DNA of 64,000 nt from Aquabacterium commune (GTDB taxonomy: Bacteria > Pseudomonadota > Gammaproteobacteria > Burkholderiales > Burkholderiaceae_C). The notes below the pieces were generated by a model. That model saw nothing but the letters and a program-made list of their open reading frames with translations, ran no database searches and was not told the origin of the DNA. Made by a program: the position numbers and the translations under genes. Below, piece by piece: positions 54,200 to 63,254 of this stretch. Positions within the stretch are counted from its first letter, which is position 1, and every line of letters starts with the position of its first letter. The stretch is from contig NZ_SNXW01000001.1 in NCBI RefSeq assembly GCF_004362855.1, forward strand, positions 122,121 through 186,120. Reading direction: 5' to 3'.

Positions 54200-56259
54200 G
54201 GTTGGACGGGATGGGGAGAAGGGGCCCAAGCAGGGGCATGGCTGGAGGGGGTGTCGGACGAGGTCGTGGCAGGCCCCGTCCCCACTTGCGCTTGCTGGAC
54301 CCGCTGCCGGTAGCGGCGGTCGGACGCTGCCAGGCCACCGCCCAAGGCCATCAACAGGCAACCGGCCCAGACCCAGCCCATGAAAGGCTTGACCTGCACG
54401 CGCACGCCCCAGGCGCCGTCCGGTGAGGCTTCACCGAGCGAGACGTAGAGGTCCCGCGTGAAGCCGCGGTCGATGGCGGCCTCCGTCATGGGCATGCGCT
54501 GCACGATGTACAGGCGCTTCTCGGGGTGCAGGGTGGCCACATGGCGCCCATCCCGCGTGACCTCGAAGGTGGCCCGCGCCGAGATGTAGTTGGCGCCCTT
54601 GCCCTTGGCCAGCGACGCGAAGTGGACATCGTGGCCCGCCACAACGACGTGGTCGCCCTCCTTCAGGCTGGCATCCTGCGCATGGTCGAAACCCTTGACC
54701 AGGGTGACGCCCGCCACGAACACGCCCACGCCCAGGTGGGCCGCGGCCATGCCCCACAGGCCCAGCGGCAAGGCCCGGGCGCGCGCAAGCCACGCGGTCT
54801 GACCGGGCACGGCCACCCAGCGGCGGCGCAGCAGTTGCAGTGTGCCCAGCACGATCCACAAGCTCAGCAGCAGGCCCAGGGCCACGCCCAGGGACGCACG
54901 CGCCACAACGGCCACCGCGCCCGCCAGTGCCACCGCAAGCAGGGCAGGTGCGCGCAAGGTCTGCCACGCCTGCGACCACGAGCCTCGCTGCCAGGCCACC
55001 ACCGGGCCGAACACCATCAGCACCAACACGGGCACCATGAGGGGCACGAACACCGCCTCGAAGTACGGCGGCCCCACAGAGATTTTGCCCAGGCCGAAAG
55101 CATCGAGCGCCAGCGGGTACAGCGTGCCCAGCAGCACCGTGCCCGCCGTCACCAGCAAGAAGACGTTGTTGAGCAGCAGCAGGGATTCGCGCGACCAGGC
55201 TGCAAAGCGCACGCGTGGCACGTGGACACCATCGGCAGCATGGGGCGCCGCCACAGCCGAAGCGCGCCAGGCGTACAAGCCCAGAGAACCCCCGATCACC
55301 ACCACCAGGAAAGCGAGGATGAACAGGCCCCGGCGCGGGTCGGACGCAAACGCATGCACCGACGACAACACGCCCGAGCGGACCAGGAAGGTGCCCAGCA
55401 GCGACAGCGAGAACGCGAGGATGGCCAGCAAGACCGTCCAGTGTTTGAAGCTGTCGCGCTTCTCGCTGACCGACAGCGAATGGACCAGTGCCGTGCCCAC
55501 CAGCCAAGGCATGAAGGAGGCGTTTTCCACCGCGTCCCAGAACCACCAGCCGCCCCAGCCCAGCTCGTAATAGGCCCAGAAGCTGCCCAGCAAGATGCCC
55601 AGGGTAAGGAAGGCCCAGGCCGCCAAAGTCCAGGGCCGCGTCCAGCGGGCCCAGGTGGCGTCCAGCCGGCCCGAGATCAAGGCCGCGATGGCGAAGGCAA
55701 AGGCCACCGAGAAACCCACATAGCCCATGTAGAGCAAGGGCGGGTGGAAGACCATGCCCGGGTCTTGCAACAAGGGGTTGAGGTCGCGACCATCGGCGGG
55801 TGCGGGCAGGCTGCGGTCGAAGGGGTTGGACGTCAGCAGCGTGAAGCTCAGGAAGCCCACACCCACCAAGCCCAGCACGCCCAGCACACGGGCCACCACG
55901 TCTGGCGGCAATTGCCGACTGAAGCGTGCCACCGCCAGCGTCCAGCCGGCCAGCATCAACTGCCACAGCAGCAGGGAGCCCTCATGGCCGCCCCAGGTGG
56001 CCGCCACGCGGTAAGGCAGCGGCAACAGAGAGTTGGCGTTGTGGGCCACATAGGCCACCGAGAAATCCTTGACCACGAAAGCGTGCACCAGCAGCGCAAA
56101 GGCCAGCGCCACGAAGGCGAATTGCCCGGCCGCCAAAGGTCGAGCCAAGGCCATCCAGCGGGCGTCCTGACGCCAGGCACCCCACAGCGACAAGGTGCCC
56201 AGCAAGGCCGCCAGGCCCAGGGCCAGGATCAGCGCGATCTGTCCGAGTTCGGGCGTCAT
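54196..56259 (-). CDS. ccmF: Cytochrome c heme lyase subunit CcmF
   Basis: The 687-residue integral membrane protein has more than ten membrane segments and the WWD heme-binding domain ([18 protein letters not shown]). It joins heme from CcmE to apocytochrome c together with CcmH/I. It lies between ccmE and ccmG with ATGA overlaps. Confidence 0.95.
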   Translation of the reverse strand: MTPELGQIALILALGLAALLGTLSLWGAWRQDARWMALARPLAAGQFAFVALAFALLVHAFVVKDFSVAYVAHNANSLLPLPYRVAATWGGHEGSLLLWQLMLAGWTLAVARFSRQLPPDVVARVLGVLGLVGVGFLSFTLLTSNPFDRSLPAPADGRDLNPLLQDPGMVFHPPLLYMGYVGFSVAFAFAIAALISGRLDATWARWTRPWTLAAWAFLTLGILLGSFWAYYELGWGGWWFWDAVENASFMPWLVGTALVHSLSVSEKRDSFKHWTVLLAILAFSLSLLGTFLVRSGVLSSVHAFASDPRRGLFILAFLVVVIGGSLGLYAWRASAVAAPHAADGVHVPRVRFAAWSRESLLLLNNVFLLVTAGTVLLGTLYPLALDAFGLGKISVGPPYFEAVFVPLMVPVLVLMVFGPVVAWQRGSWSQAWQTLRAPALLAVALAGAVAVVARASLGVALGLLLSLWIVLGTLQLLRRRWVAVPGQTAWLARARALPLGLWGMAAAHLGVGVFVAGVTLVKGFDHAQDASLKEGDHVVVAGHDVHFASLAKGKGANYISARATFEVTRDGRHVATLHPEKRLYIVQRMPMTEAAIDRGFTRDLYVSLGEASPDGAWGVRVQVKPFMGWVWAGCLLMALGGGLAASDRRYRQRVQQAQVGTGPATTSSDTPSSHAPAWAPSPHPVQP

Positions 56260-56711
56260 GGCTGTGCCCCCGATGCCTGAGCGCGTGCCGCTTGCGCCTG
56301 CTTCAGGGCGTGTTCGGCCTCTGGCGGCATGTAGTTCTCATCGTGCTTGGCCAGCACCTCGTCGGCCACGAAACGGCGATCGGCATCCAGGCGGCCTTGC
56401 GCAACCACGCCTTTGCCTTCCTGGAACAGGTCGGGCAGCAGGCCTTTGTACTGGACGGTCACGCGCTGGGCCATGTCGGTGACCACGAAGCTGTGCGTCA
56501 AACCATCGGACTGGCGCTTCAGGCTGCCCGCCTCGACCATGCCACCGATGCGAAAGCGCTTGGCGGCGGGCGCCTCACCCTGCGTGACCTGGGTGGGCGT
56601 GAAGAAAAACACCAGGTTCTGCTGAAAGGCCGACAGCACGAACCAGGCGCTCACGCCCAGGCTGAGCAAACCCAGCAGGACGAGGCCCAGGCGTTGGTGG
56701 CGGGGCTTCAT
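56256..56711 (-). CDS. ccmE: Heme chaperone CcmE
   Basis: The 151-residue protein has an N-terminal anchor, an OB-fold ([31 protein letters not shown]) and the heme-binding His in [11 protein letters not shown]. It carries heme from the CcmABCD complex to CcmF. Confidence 0.95.
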   Translation of the reverse strand: MKPRHQRLGLVLLGLLSLGVSAWFVLSAFQQNLVFFFTPTQVTQGEAPAAKRFRIGGMVEAGSLKRQSDGLTHSFVVTDMAQRVTVQYKGLLPDLFQEGKGVVAQGRLDADRRFVADEVLAKHDENYMPPEAEHALKQAQAARAQASGAQP

Positions 56712-56914
56712 GTGGGTATCTCCTGTGAGGGATGTGAGAGGTGTGAGAGATGTGAAGTGCGCGCCAGGCGCACCTCGGCCAGCGCGGCCCGCGTTTGCCG
56801 GGCGATGGCCCACCACTCCAGCGCGAGGGCGAGCAGCACGATGCCAAAGGAGCCCCACACGTACAGGCCGTAGCCCCCCATGGCAAGGAAGTTCTGCCAG
56901 CTGTGCCAGTTCAT
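56708..56914 (-). CDS. ccmD: Heme exporter subunit CcmD
   Basis: A 68-residue protein with one membrane segment ([27 protein letters not shown]), the standard CcmD pattern, and a Ser/His-rich tail. It stabilises holo-CcmE release. Overlaps ccmC and ccmE by four bases each. Confidence 0.88.
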   Translation of the reverse strand: MNWHSWQNFLAMGGYGLYVWGSFGIVLLALALEWWAIARQTRAALAEVRLARTSHLSHLSHPSQEIPT

Positions 56915-57741
56915 GCGCGTGCTCCTTGCCTTGCGTCCGAGACGTTGGCCAGATCGGCCACCCAGTCGGCGTGCTGTTCGCGCACCAACACGATGGCGCG
57001 CAGGCGCTGCAGCACAGCCGCCACGGCATAGGCCCACAACCCCACGGTGCACAACAACATGCCGGTCAACATCGACGAGGCCATGGTCGGTGCCGACTGC
57101 AGGCTGACCGATGCGCCCTGGTGCAGCGTGTTCCACCACTTCACCGAGAAATAGATGATGGGCACGTTGACCACGCCCACCACGGCCAGCAGCGCCCCCG
57201 CCTGGTCACCACGGCGCGGATCATCGATGGCCGATTGCAAGGCCATCACGCCGATGTACAGGAACAGCAAAATCAGCTCCGACGTCAGGCGGGCGTCCCA
57301 CACCCACCAGGCGCCCCAGGTGGGCTTGCCCCACAGCGCGCCGGTCCACAGGGCCAGGAACGTGAACAAGGCGCCGGTGGGTGCCAGTGCACGGGCCAGC
57401 ATGGCCGAGGCCCGCGTGTTGAGCACCCAGCCCAGCGCCGCCCAAAAGGCCATGGCCACGTAGATGACCATGGACAGCCAGGCCGCAGGCACGTGCACGA
57501 AGATGATGCGGTACGCCTCACCCTGCTGGTGGTCGGTCGGCGCCACGAAGAAGCCCACGTACAGCCCGGCCAAGGTGGTCAGCAAGGCCACCGCCAGCGC
57601 CCAGGGCACGATGCGCCCGGCCAGCGCATGGGCTTGGCGTGGTGATGCCAGCGACAGCCAGCGCTGCTGCCAGTTGGGCCTGTGGCTGCCAGCGTGCGGC
57701 TGCCGCGGTGAAGGAGAGGAAGGAGGGTAGGCCACGTTCAT
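56911..57741 (-). CDS. ccmC: Heme exporter/attachment subunit CcmC
   Basis: The 276-residue protein has six membrane segments and the WWD motif ([17 protein letters not shown]) flanked by the conserved periplasmic His residues (VHVPAAW). It loads heme onto CcmE. A leading stretch rich in Ser/Pro/His precedes the first segment. Confidence 0.94.
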   Translation of the reverse strand: MNVAYPPSSPSPRQPHAGSHRPNWQQRWLSLASPRQAHALAGRIVPWALAVALLTTLAGLYVGFFVAPTDHQQGEAYRIIFVHVPAAWLSMVIYVAMAFWAALGWVLNTRASAMLARALAPTGALFTFLALWTGALWGKPTWGAWWVWDARLTSELILLFLYIGVMALQSAIDDPRRGDQAGALLAVVGVVNVPIIYFSVKWWNTLHQGASVSLQSAPTMASSMLTGMLLCTVGLWAYAVAAVLQRLRAIVLVREQHADWVADLANVSDARQGARA

Positions 57742-57775
57742 GGATCTCAAGGAAGGACGGCAGAGGCGGTGCGTT

Positions 57776-58444
57776 TCAATCGGCCGACAGGCGCAAGGCC
57801 ATCGCCGCAGCCCAAGGCGCCAAGGCCAGGCTCGCGGCCAGCACGCCAGCCAGCAAGTGCAGGTGGGCCGAGGCGCCCTGCCCGCTGGCCTGCGCGCTCA
57901 CGGCACCAGCCCCGAAGATCAGCACCGGGATGTAGAGCGGCAGCACCAGCAAGGCCACCAGCACACCGCCTCCGCGCAAGCCCAGCGTCAGCGCAGCGCC
58001 AATGGCACCGAGCAGGCTGAGCACCGGTGTGCCGAGCAGCAAGCTGGCAGCCAGCACGCCGATGGCATCCCAGGGCAGGTCGAACTGCAGCGCCAGCACA
58101 GGCGCCAGCAGCACCAGCGGCAGGCCGGCGCTCAGCCAGTGCGCCGTCACCTTGCCCAGCACGATGACGCTGAGCGGTTCGGGCGACAGCAGCATCTGCT
58201 CCAGCGTGCCGTCGGCGTGGTCGAGGGCAAACAAGCGCCCCAGCGACAGCAAGGTGGCCAGCAAGGCCGCCACCCACAGGATGCCGGGGGCCACCGTGCG
58301 CAAGGTCTCTCGCTCCGGGCCCACGCCCAAGGGGAACAGGCTGCTCACCATCAGGAAGAAGCCCAGCGAGGCGGCCACGTCCGACCGGCGCCGAAACGCC
58401 AGCAACAGGTCCCTTTGCAGCACGGTCCACCACACACGCCCCAT
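57776..58444 (-). CDS. ccmB: Heme ABC exporter permease CcmB
   Basis: The 222-residue protein is nearly all hydrophobic with six membrane segments and the family signatures RDLLLAFRRRSD and DHADGTLEQMLLSPEPL. Its ATG shares one base with the ccmA stop (TGATG). Confidence 0.93.
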   Translation of the reverse strand: MGRVWWTVLQRDLLLAFRRRSDVAASLGFFLMVSSLFPLGVGPERETLRTVAPGILWVAALLATLLSLGRLFALDHADGTLEQMLLSPEPLSVIVLGKVTAHWLSAGLPLVLLAPVLALQFDLPWDAIGVLAASLLLGTPVLSLLGAIGAALTLGLRGGGVLVALLVLPLYIPVLIFGAGAVSAQASGQGASAHLHLLAGVLAASLALAPWAAAMALRLSAD

Positions 58445-59124
58445 CACGCCACCAACCCCGCGGGGTCTGCCTGCTCGGCGGCACCCAGGTGCCAGGTCTG
58501 CGCCTGGCGGGCGGGCACGCTCTGGTCCTGGTGCGTCGTGTAAATCAACATCGCGCCTTGCGCCAGGCGCTGCGCCAGCAAGGCCGTGAGCTGAGCCACA
58601 GAGGCGGTGTCCAGGGCATTGAAGGGTTCGTCCAGCACCAGCAGGCCGGGCGCACCGAGGTCCACGGGCAAGGCCAGTCGGGCCAGCACCGCGCGCCGCT
58701 TCTGGCCTTGCGACAAGGTGCGTGCCGGTGCCGCGGCGGTGCGCGGCCCCAGGCCCAGTGCCTGCAAGGCCTGCGCGGCTTGCGCATCGCTGCAAGGGCG
58801 CCCCGCCAGGGCCTGCGCCACGCGCAGGTTCTCCAGCGCACTGAGGTCGTCTTTGAGGCCCAGGGCATGGCCGATGTAGAGCAACTCGGACCGCAAAGCC
58901 GTGCCATCGCGGCGCACCGGCCGACCGCGCCATAGCAACTCGCCGGCCAGGGGCTCGATCAGGCCACAGAGCGTGCGCAACAGGGTGGACTTGCCGCTGC
59001 CGTTGCGCCCCGTCACGCGCAGGGATTCGCCTTCGCCCAGAGAGACACTCAGGTCACCGAACAAAGGGTGAGCACGAGCGTGGGGCCCTCGCCCTCCGAC
59101 GAGGCCGATGGCCTGCAAAGTCAT
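58444..59124 (-). CDS. ccmA: Heme ABC exporter ATPase CcmA
   Basis: The 226-residue ATPase has Walker A GRNGSGKST, signature LSQGQKRRAVLARL and Walker B LLVLDEPFNALD. It is first in the ccm operon, which runs ccmABCDEFGHI and then into FGE and sulfatase. Confidence 0.93.
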   Translation of the reverse strand: MTLQAIGLVGGRGPHARAHPLFGDLSVSLGEGESLRVTGRNGSGKSTLLRTLCGLIEPLAGELLWRGRPVRRDGTALRSELLYIGHALGLKDDLSALENLRVAQALAGRPCSDAQAAQALQALGLGPRTAAAPARTLSQGQKRRAVLARLALPVDLGAPGLLVLDEPFNALDTASVAQLTALLAQRLAQGAMLIYTTHQDQSVPARQAQTWHLGAAEQADPAGLVA

Positions 59125-59270
59125 GTTTTCCTAACCGGGGTGTGGGTCTTTCAACAGCTGTGTGCACTGTATCGAGCAGCCCCTCTGGCACCAAGGAAGG
59201 ATTCGGTAGATGCATATGCGTGCAGGCCGTCAACGCTGTTTCGGGTCACTGCACGCACAGGGTCAGGGCC

Positions 59271-59987
59271 TCACTTGGCCGCGAAGCAGTAGAAGTAGCC
59301 GGCGCCGCCGGTGCTCACCAGCTTGGGCTGGCTGCAGCCACGGCTGACGTGGGCCGAGTTCCACGACAGGGCCGTGTGCACGCCGCCGGTGCGGTCGAAG
59401 TGACCGACCTGCACGCCACCGTCTTCCGCGCTGCTCGTGTAGTTCTTGCAGGTGCGGTCGGTGAGCTCGTTGACGAAGGCGCGGCCATCGGGCTGCGAGC
59501 CGGTCAGGATGTCGTGCTCGTTGGGCGTGTCGCCCGCGCGCTTGACCGACTGGCCTTGCTCGGTCAGGGCGGTGGTCCAGTTCACGGCGTTGCCGATGCG
59601 GGACTCCTCCAGGTCATCACCGTGCAGGTGGCCCACGTTGCGGGCGATCAGGGCGCCCTTGACGTTGAACCACGGGCCGGTGCCGATGCGGTCGCGCGCG
59701 TGGATGGCGGGCTTGCCGTCCCAGGACTGGGTGCTCAGGTAAGCGCGCCAGGTCTTGTTGCCAGCGCCCACGGCCGCGGCCAGCTTCTGGCAGTGCGCAT
59801 CGGCACCGGCCAGGCCGCCCAGGTCGGCACCCTTGCCCGAACCCACGCTGGTCACGAAGAAGCTGAAGGGGCCGACCTCGCGGTTGGCCGGCAGCGGGGC
59901 CGTGGCCGGTGCGGTGGCCTGGGCCAGGGCAGCGCCCGACAGGGCCAGCAGCGCCAGGCCGCTCAGGAGTTTGCGGTGTGCTTGCAT
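59271..59987 (-). CDS. Exported lectin/endostatin-like protein
   Basis: The 238-residue protein has a signal peptide ending SGAALAQ. The mature part holds FFVTSVGSGKGADLGGLAGADAHCQ, NKTWRAYLST, HARDRIGTGPWFN and a Cys-containing C-terminus (SRGCSQ, GYFYCFA). This pattern is seen in proteins loosely annotated as lectins with a C-type-lectin or endostatin-like fold. Four Cys could form two disulfides. Ligand unknown. It follows a cytochrome c' gene by four bases and belongs to the same operon. Confidence 0.6.
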   Translation of the reverse strand: MQAHRKLLSGLALLALSGAALAQATAPATAPLPANREVGPFSFFVTSVGSGKGADLGGLAGADAHCQKLAAAVGAGNKTWRAYLSTQSWDGKPAIHARDRIGTGPWFNVKGALIARNVGHLHGDDLEESRIGNAVNWTTALTEQGQSVKRAGDTPNEHDILTGSQPDGRAFVNELTDRTCKNYTSSAEDGGVQVGHFDRTGGVHTALSWNSAHVSRGCSQPKLVSTGGAGYFYCFAAK

Positions 59988-59991
59988 CGCC

Positions 59992-60468
59992 TCAGTCCTT
60001 CTTGCGGTAGTCGTCATGGCAGGCCTTGCACGTGCCTTGCAGCTTGCCCAGCTGGGCCTTGACCGCGGCCACATCGCCCACGGCGGCGACCTTGGCCAGC
60101 TCGTTGGCTTCCTTGTTGAAGGCAGCGGCCACTTCCCCGGCTTTCTTGTCGGTGAACAGCTCGGGCTTGACGGTGGTTTCGTGCCAGCCCTTGCCGGTTT
60201 CGGTGCCCGGCGCAAAGAGCGCGCCCAGACCGGAGTTGGCCAGCGCGGCGATGGTGTTGGACGCCTTGATGACGTCTTCCTTGTTGTAGGTGCCGTCCAC
60301 GTTGGCTTTGACGCGGCCGGTGTTCCAGGCCAGGACCTGGTAGGCCGACTGGCGCCACTTGATGAGTTGCTCGGGCTTGGGCGCCTGTTGTGCCACGGCG
60401 GTGCCGGCAGCGGCCACGGTGGCCACGGCCAGCGCAACGGCCAGCAGGGGTTTCAAACGCAGGTTCAT
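59992..60468 (-). CDS. Cytochrome c' (class II)
   Basis: The 158-residue protein has a signal peptide (AAGTAVAQ), a four-helix-bundle pattern (IKWRQSAYQVLAWNTGRVKA) and the C-terminal heme site CKACHDDYRKK typical of cytochrome c'. These periplasmic proteins bind NO or act as redox buffers. It depends on the adjacent ccm genes for maturation. Confidence 0.88.
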   Translation of the reverse strand: MNLRLKPLLAVALAVATVAAAGTAVAQQAPKPEQLIKWRQSAYQVLAWNTGRVKANVDGTYNKEDVIKASNTIAALANSGLGALFAPGTETGKGWHETTVKPELFTDKKAGEVAAAFNKEANELAKVAAVGDVAAVKAQLGKLQGTCKACHDDYRKKD

Positions 60469-60502
60469 GGTGTTTCCTTGGGGCTGGGGGTGGAGAGGGG
60501 AT

Positions 60503-61468
60503 TCAGGTGCGCAGGTGCGCGTTGAAGAAGGCCACGGTGCGTTGCCAGGCCAGCGAAGCGGCAGCCGCGTCGTAGCGGGGCGTGGTGTCGTTGTGGAAGC
60601 CGTGCTGGGTGCCCGGGTAGGTGTGGGCCTCGTAGCGCACCTTGGCGGCCTTGAGGGCCGCCTCATAGGCTGGCCAGCCGGCGTTGATGCGCTCGTCGTT
60701 GGCGGCGTACTGCAGCAACAGCGGTGCGCGGATGCGGGCGGCGTCTTCCGCCGAGGGCTGTCCCCCGTAGAAGGGCACGGCCGCGCCCAGCTTGGGCAGT
60801 TGCGTGGCCAGGAAGTTCGACACGCTGCCGCCGTAGCAAAAGCCCACCGCACCCAACTGGCCATTGCCCTGCGGCAGGGCCTGGAGGTAGGCCGCGGCGG
60901 CCAGGAAGTCCTGGCGCGTCTTGGCCTGGTCCAGCTTGGGGAAGAGCTCGCGGGCCTTGTCTTCGTCGCCCGGGTAGCCGCCCAGGGGGAACAAGGCGTC
61001 GGGCGCGAACGCGATGAAGTTCTCCAGCGCCAGGCGCCGGGCCACGTCCTCGATGTGCGGGTTCAGCCCGCGGTTCTCGTGCACCACCAGCACCGTGGGC
61101 AGCTTGGCTTTGGCCTCGCTGGCGCCCACAGGCTGGACCAGGTAGCCGCGCACCGTGCCGTACCCCTGCGGCGAGGGGATCTCGACATGGCGCGCCAGCA
61201 GGCGGCTGTCGTCGCCCTTGACCTGCTGGGCGTGGGCGAAGTTGGGACTGAGCTCGGCCAGCAAGGCTTCGGCGGCCACGATGCCCGCCGTGTACTTCGC
61301 GGCCGACTGCAGGAAGCCACGCCGCTCCAGCAGGCCGTGGACGTACTGGTCGAACAGGCGCATGACTTCGGGCGGGTAGTCCGCGGCGGTCTTGCGCTTG
61401 GCTTGGGACGGCACCTTGCTGCTGGTGTTGCTGCCGGTGCGGGTGTGGCCACTGGACGGTGTGCTCAT
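60503..61468 (-). CDS. Dienelactone hydrolase-family protein with Tat-like signal
   Basis: The 321-residue protein has a long N-terminus with LERRGFLQSAAKY, a twin-arginine-like motif, near residues 48-60. The hydrolase domain shows the nucleophile Cys in GFCYGG, an acid in ANDERI and the His in GTQHGFHN. It belongs to the DLH family, which opens lactone rings; many members act on other esters. Its place among exported redox proteins suggests periplasmic action. The substrate cannot be told. Confidence 0.85.
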   Translation of the reverse strand: MSTPSSGHTRTGSNTSSKVPSQAKRKTAADYPPEVMRLFDQYVHGLLERRGFLQSAAKYTAGIVAAEALLAELSPNFAHAQQVKGDDSRLLARHVEIPSPQGYGTVRGYLVQPVGASEAKAKLPTVLVVHENRGLNPHIEDVARRLALENFIAFAPDALFPLGGYPGDEDKARELFPKLDQAKTRQDFLAAAAYLQALPQGNGQLGAVGFCYGGSVSNFLATQLPKLGAAVPFYGGQPSAEDAARIRAPLLLQYAANDERINAGWPAYEAALKAAKVRYEAHTYPGTQHGFHNDTTPRYDAAAASLAWQRTVAFFNAHLRT

Positions 61469-61501
61469 GTCGCTGTCTCCTCGGGATGGGCTCGGGATGG
61501 C

Positions 61502-62113
61502 TCAGGACTTCCGCGCTGCTGCCTTGGCACGCAGGTTCTGCACGATGTCCAGGGCCTGCTGCACGTTGGCATCGGGCGACACCCCACCGACGGTGGCGGC
61601 GATGCGGCCATCCGGCGTGACGATGAAGGTGGTGCGGTCGGTGCGGGCGTGGTCGATCTCGACGCCGCGCGTGTCCTTGCGGCCTGCAGGGATCTCGGTG
61701 ACGCTCAGGTCAAATGCGCGCGCCACCTGGCCATCGGCGTCGGAGGCCACGGGGATCTTGCCGGCGCAGTACTGCGGGTCGGCCGAGAAATCGTTGAGGC
61801 GGGTGATGCTGTCCAGCGAGACGCCCACGATGGTGGCGCCCGCCGCCGCGAATTTCTCGACGTTGCTCGCAAACAGATGCGCCTGGATGTTGCAGCCGGC
61901 CGTGAAGGCAGAGGGGTAGAAGTACACCACCACCGGGCCTTTCTTGAGCGCGTCTTTGAGCGCGTAGTTGAAGGCCTTGCCCGCCTGGGAGGCCTGCAGC
62001 TTGAAGTCAGGGGCGGCGTCGCCTTCTTTGAGGGCGGCCTGCGCAGGCACGGCGCTCAGCAGGGCCGCAGCGGCCAGGCCAGCGGCAACGGTGTTCAGGA
62101 ATCGGTTTGTCAT
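61502..62113 (-). CDS. Exported peroxiredoxin (AhpC/TSA family)
   Basis: The 203-residue protein has a signal peptide (LLSAVPAQA) and the thioredoxin-fold peroxiredoxin core. The peroxidatic Cys74 lies in YPSAFTAGCNIQ and a second Cys116 could resolve it. It likely reduces peroxides in the periplasm, which fits its cytochrome neighbours. Confidence 0.87.
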   Translation of the reverse strand: MTNRFLNTVAAGLAAAALLSAVPAQAALKEGDAAPDFKLQASQAGKAFNYALKDALKKGPVVVYFYPSAFTAGCNIQAHLFASNVEKFAAAGATIVGVSLDSITRLNDFSADPQYCAGKIPVASDADGQVARAFDLSVTEIPAGRKDTRGVEIDHARTDRTTFIVTPDGRIAATVGGVSPDANVQQALDIVQNLRAKAAARKS

Positions 62114-62135
62114 CTGGGTGCTTTCAATGTGGGCA

Positions 62136-62852
62136 TCACTGGCTGGCCAGGTGCGTGGCCAGGGCTTCGATTTCGGCGTCGGTCAAAGGTGCCAGGGCCT
62201 TGTTCATGACGCCATCGGGGCTGTTCTTGCGGTCGCCAGAGCGCCAGTCGCGCAACTGCTTGTCCAGGTAGCGCCATTCCTGGCCGGCAATGCGCGGGGC
62301 CAGTGCGGCCCCCTTGGCCTGATGGCTGTGGCAGCTGGCACAGGCCGGCACGCCGCGCGTGGCATCGCCTTGCTCATACAGACGCTGACCGATGGCCGAG
62401 GCGGCAGCCGCTTTCGGGTCGGGTTCGCCCTTCATCACCGGCAAGCTGGCGAAATAGGCCGAGATGTCGCGCACGTCCTCGTCGCTCACGCTGCGCGCCA
62501 TGATGGCCATCTGGTCGTGCTTGCGCGCGCCGGATCGGAAGTCCTGCATCTGCTTGACGAGGTAAGCCGCGTCCTGGCCTGCCAGCTTGGCGAACTTGCC
62601 CTCGGGGCCGTTGGCATGGCCTGCGCCCTGTCCGTCGATGCCATGGCACTCCTGACAGCGCTCGCTGTCGATCTTCTCGCGCCCCAGCAGGGGGTTGCCT
62701 TGCTGAGGAGGGGTCGGGGGGGCACTCACTTTCGGCACCGCAGCAGCCTTTGCCGCCCACGCCGCCATGGGCCACACAGCGCCCCACACCGGCACGAACA
62801 ACAGCACAGACAACACGGCACCCATCGTTTGGTTCACAACTTGGTTCGGCAA
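62136..62852 (-). CDS. Di-heme cytochrome c (c4-like)
   Basis: The 238-residue protein has an N-terminal hydrophobic signal/anchor and two heme sites, CQECH and CASCH, in two tandem cytochrome c domains (EKIDSERCQECHGIDGQGAG; RGVPACASCHSHQAKG). c4-type cytochromes pass electrons to terminal oxidases or oxidoreductases. Start could also be the Met ten codons in. Confidence 0.9.
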   Translation of the reverse strand: MPNQVVNQTMGAVLSVLLFVPVWGAVWPMAAWAAKAAAVPKVSAPPTPPQQGNPLLGREKIDSERCQECHGIDGQGAGHANGPEGKFAKLAGQDAAYLVKQMQDFRSGARKHDQMAIMARSVSDEDVRDISAYFASLPVMKGEPDPKAAAASAIGQRLYEQGDATRGVPACASCHSHQAKGAALAPRIAGQEWRYLDKQLRDWRSGDRKNSPDGVMNKALAPLTDAEIEALATHLASQ

Positions 62853-62861
62853 AACACACCC

Positions 62862-63254
62862 TCAGGACTTCTTGTAGAAGGTGTGGCAGGTGCGGCAGGT
62901 GCGCGACAAGGTCGTGGCCGAGTCAGACGCCGTGCCGAAATCCTTGGTCGCCACCGACTTGACGATGGCTTCGGACAACTCACGGCTCTTGCGCGACAGG
63001 TCCACGGCATCGGGCGCATCGCCCTTGGCCACGAAATGCGCCTCCACCTTGCCGAACAGCGCCTGCAACTCCTTGGCGTCCGAGGTGCTGCCGGGGGCGT
63101 TCTGCGTGGCGATGTTCGAGGCCAGGCTCTTGTTGGTGTCCTCGATGGTCTGCATCAGGTCCATGTCCAGCTCGGTGTCGGCGGCGCGAACGCCTCCGAA
63201 CACCGCAGCCAGCAGGGCCAGCGCGACCCAGGTCTTGCGGGCTCCTTTCAGCAT
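62862..63254 (-). CDS. Small cytochrome c'-like protein
   Basis: The 130-residue protein has a signal peptide (FGGVRA), a helical body and a single C-terminal heme site CRTCHTFYKKS. The pattern matches the class II cytochrome c group, shorter than the c' above. It starts by sharing one base with the upstream DUF1501 gene (TGATG). Confidence 0.82.
   Translation of the reverse strand: MLKGARKTWVALALLAAVFGGVRAADTELDMDLMQTIEDTNKSLASNIATQNAPGSTSDAKELQALFGKVEAHFVAKGDAPDAVDLSRKSRELSEAIVKSVATKDFGTASDSATTLSRTCRTCHTFYKKS

Noticed and set aside
54526..56280. 584-aa + strand ORF opposite ccmF
   Set aside because: Gln/Arg/His-rich shadow of a membrane protein gene.
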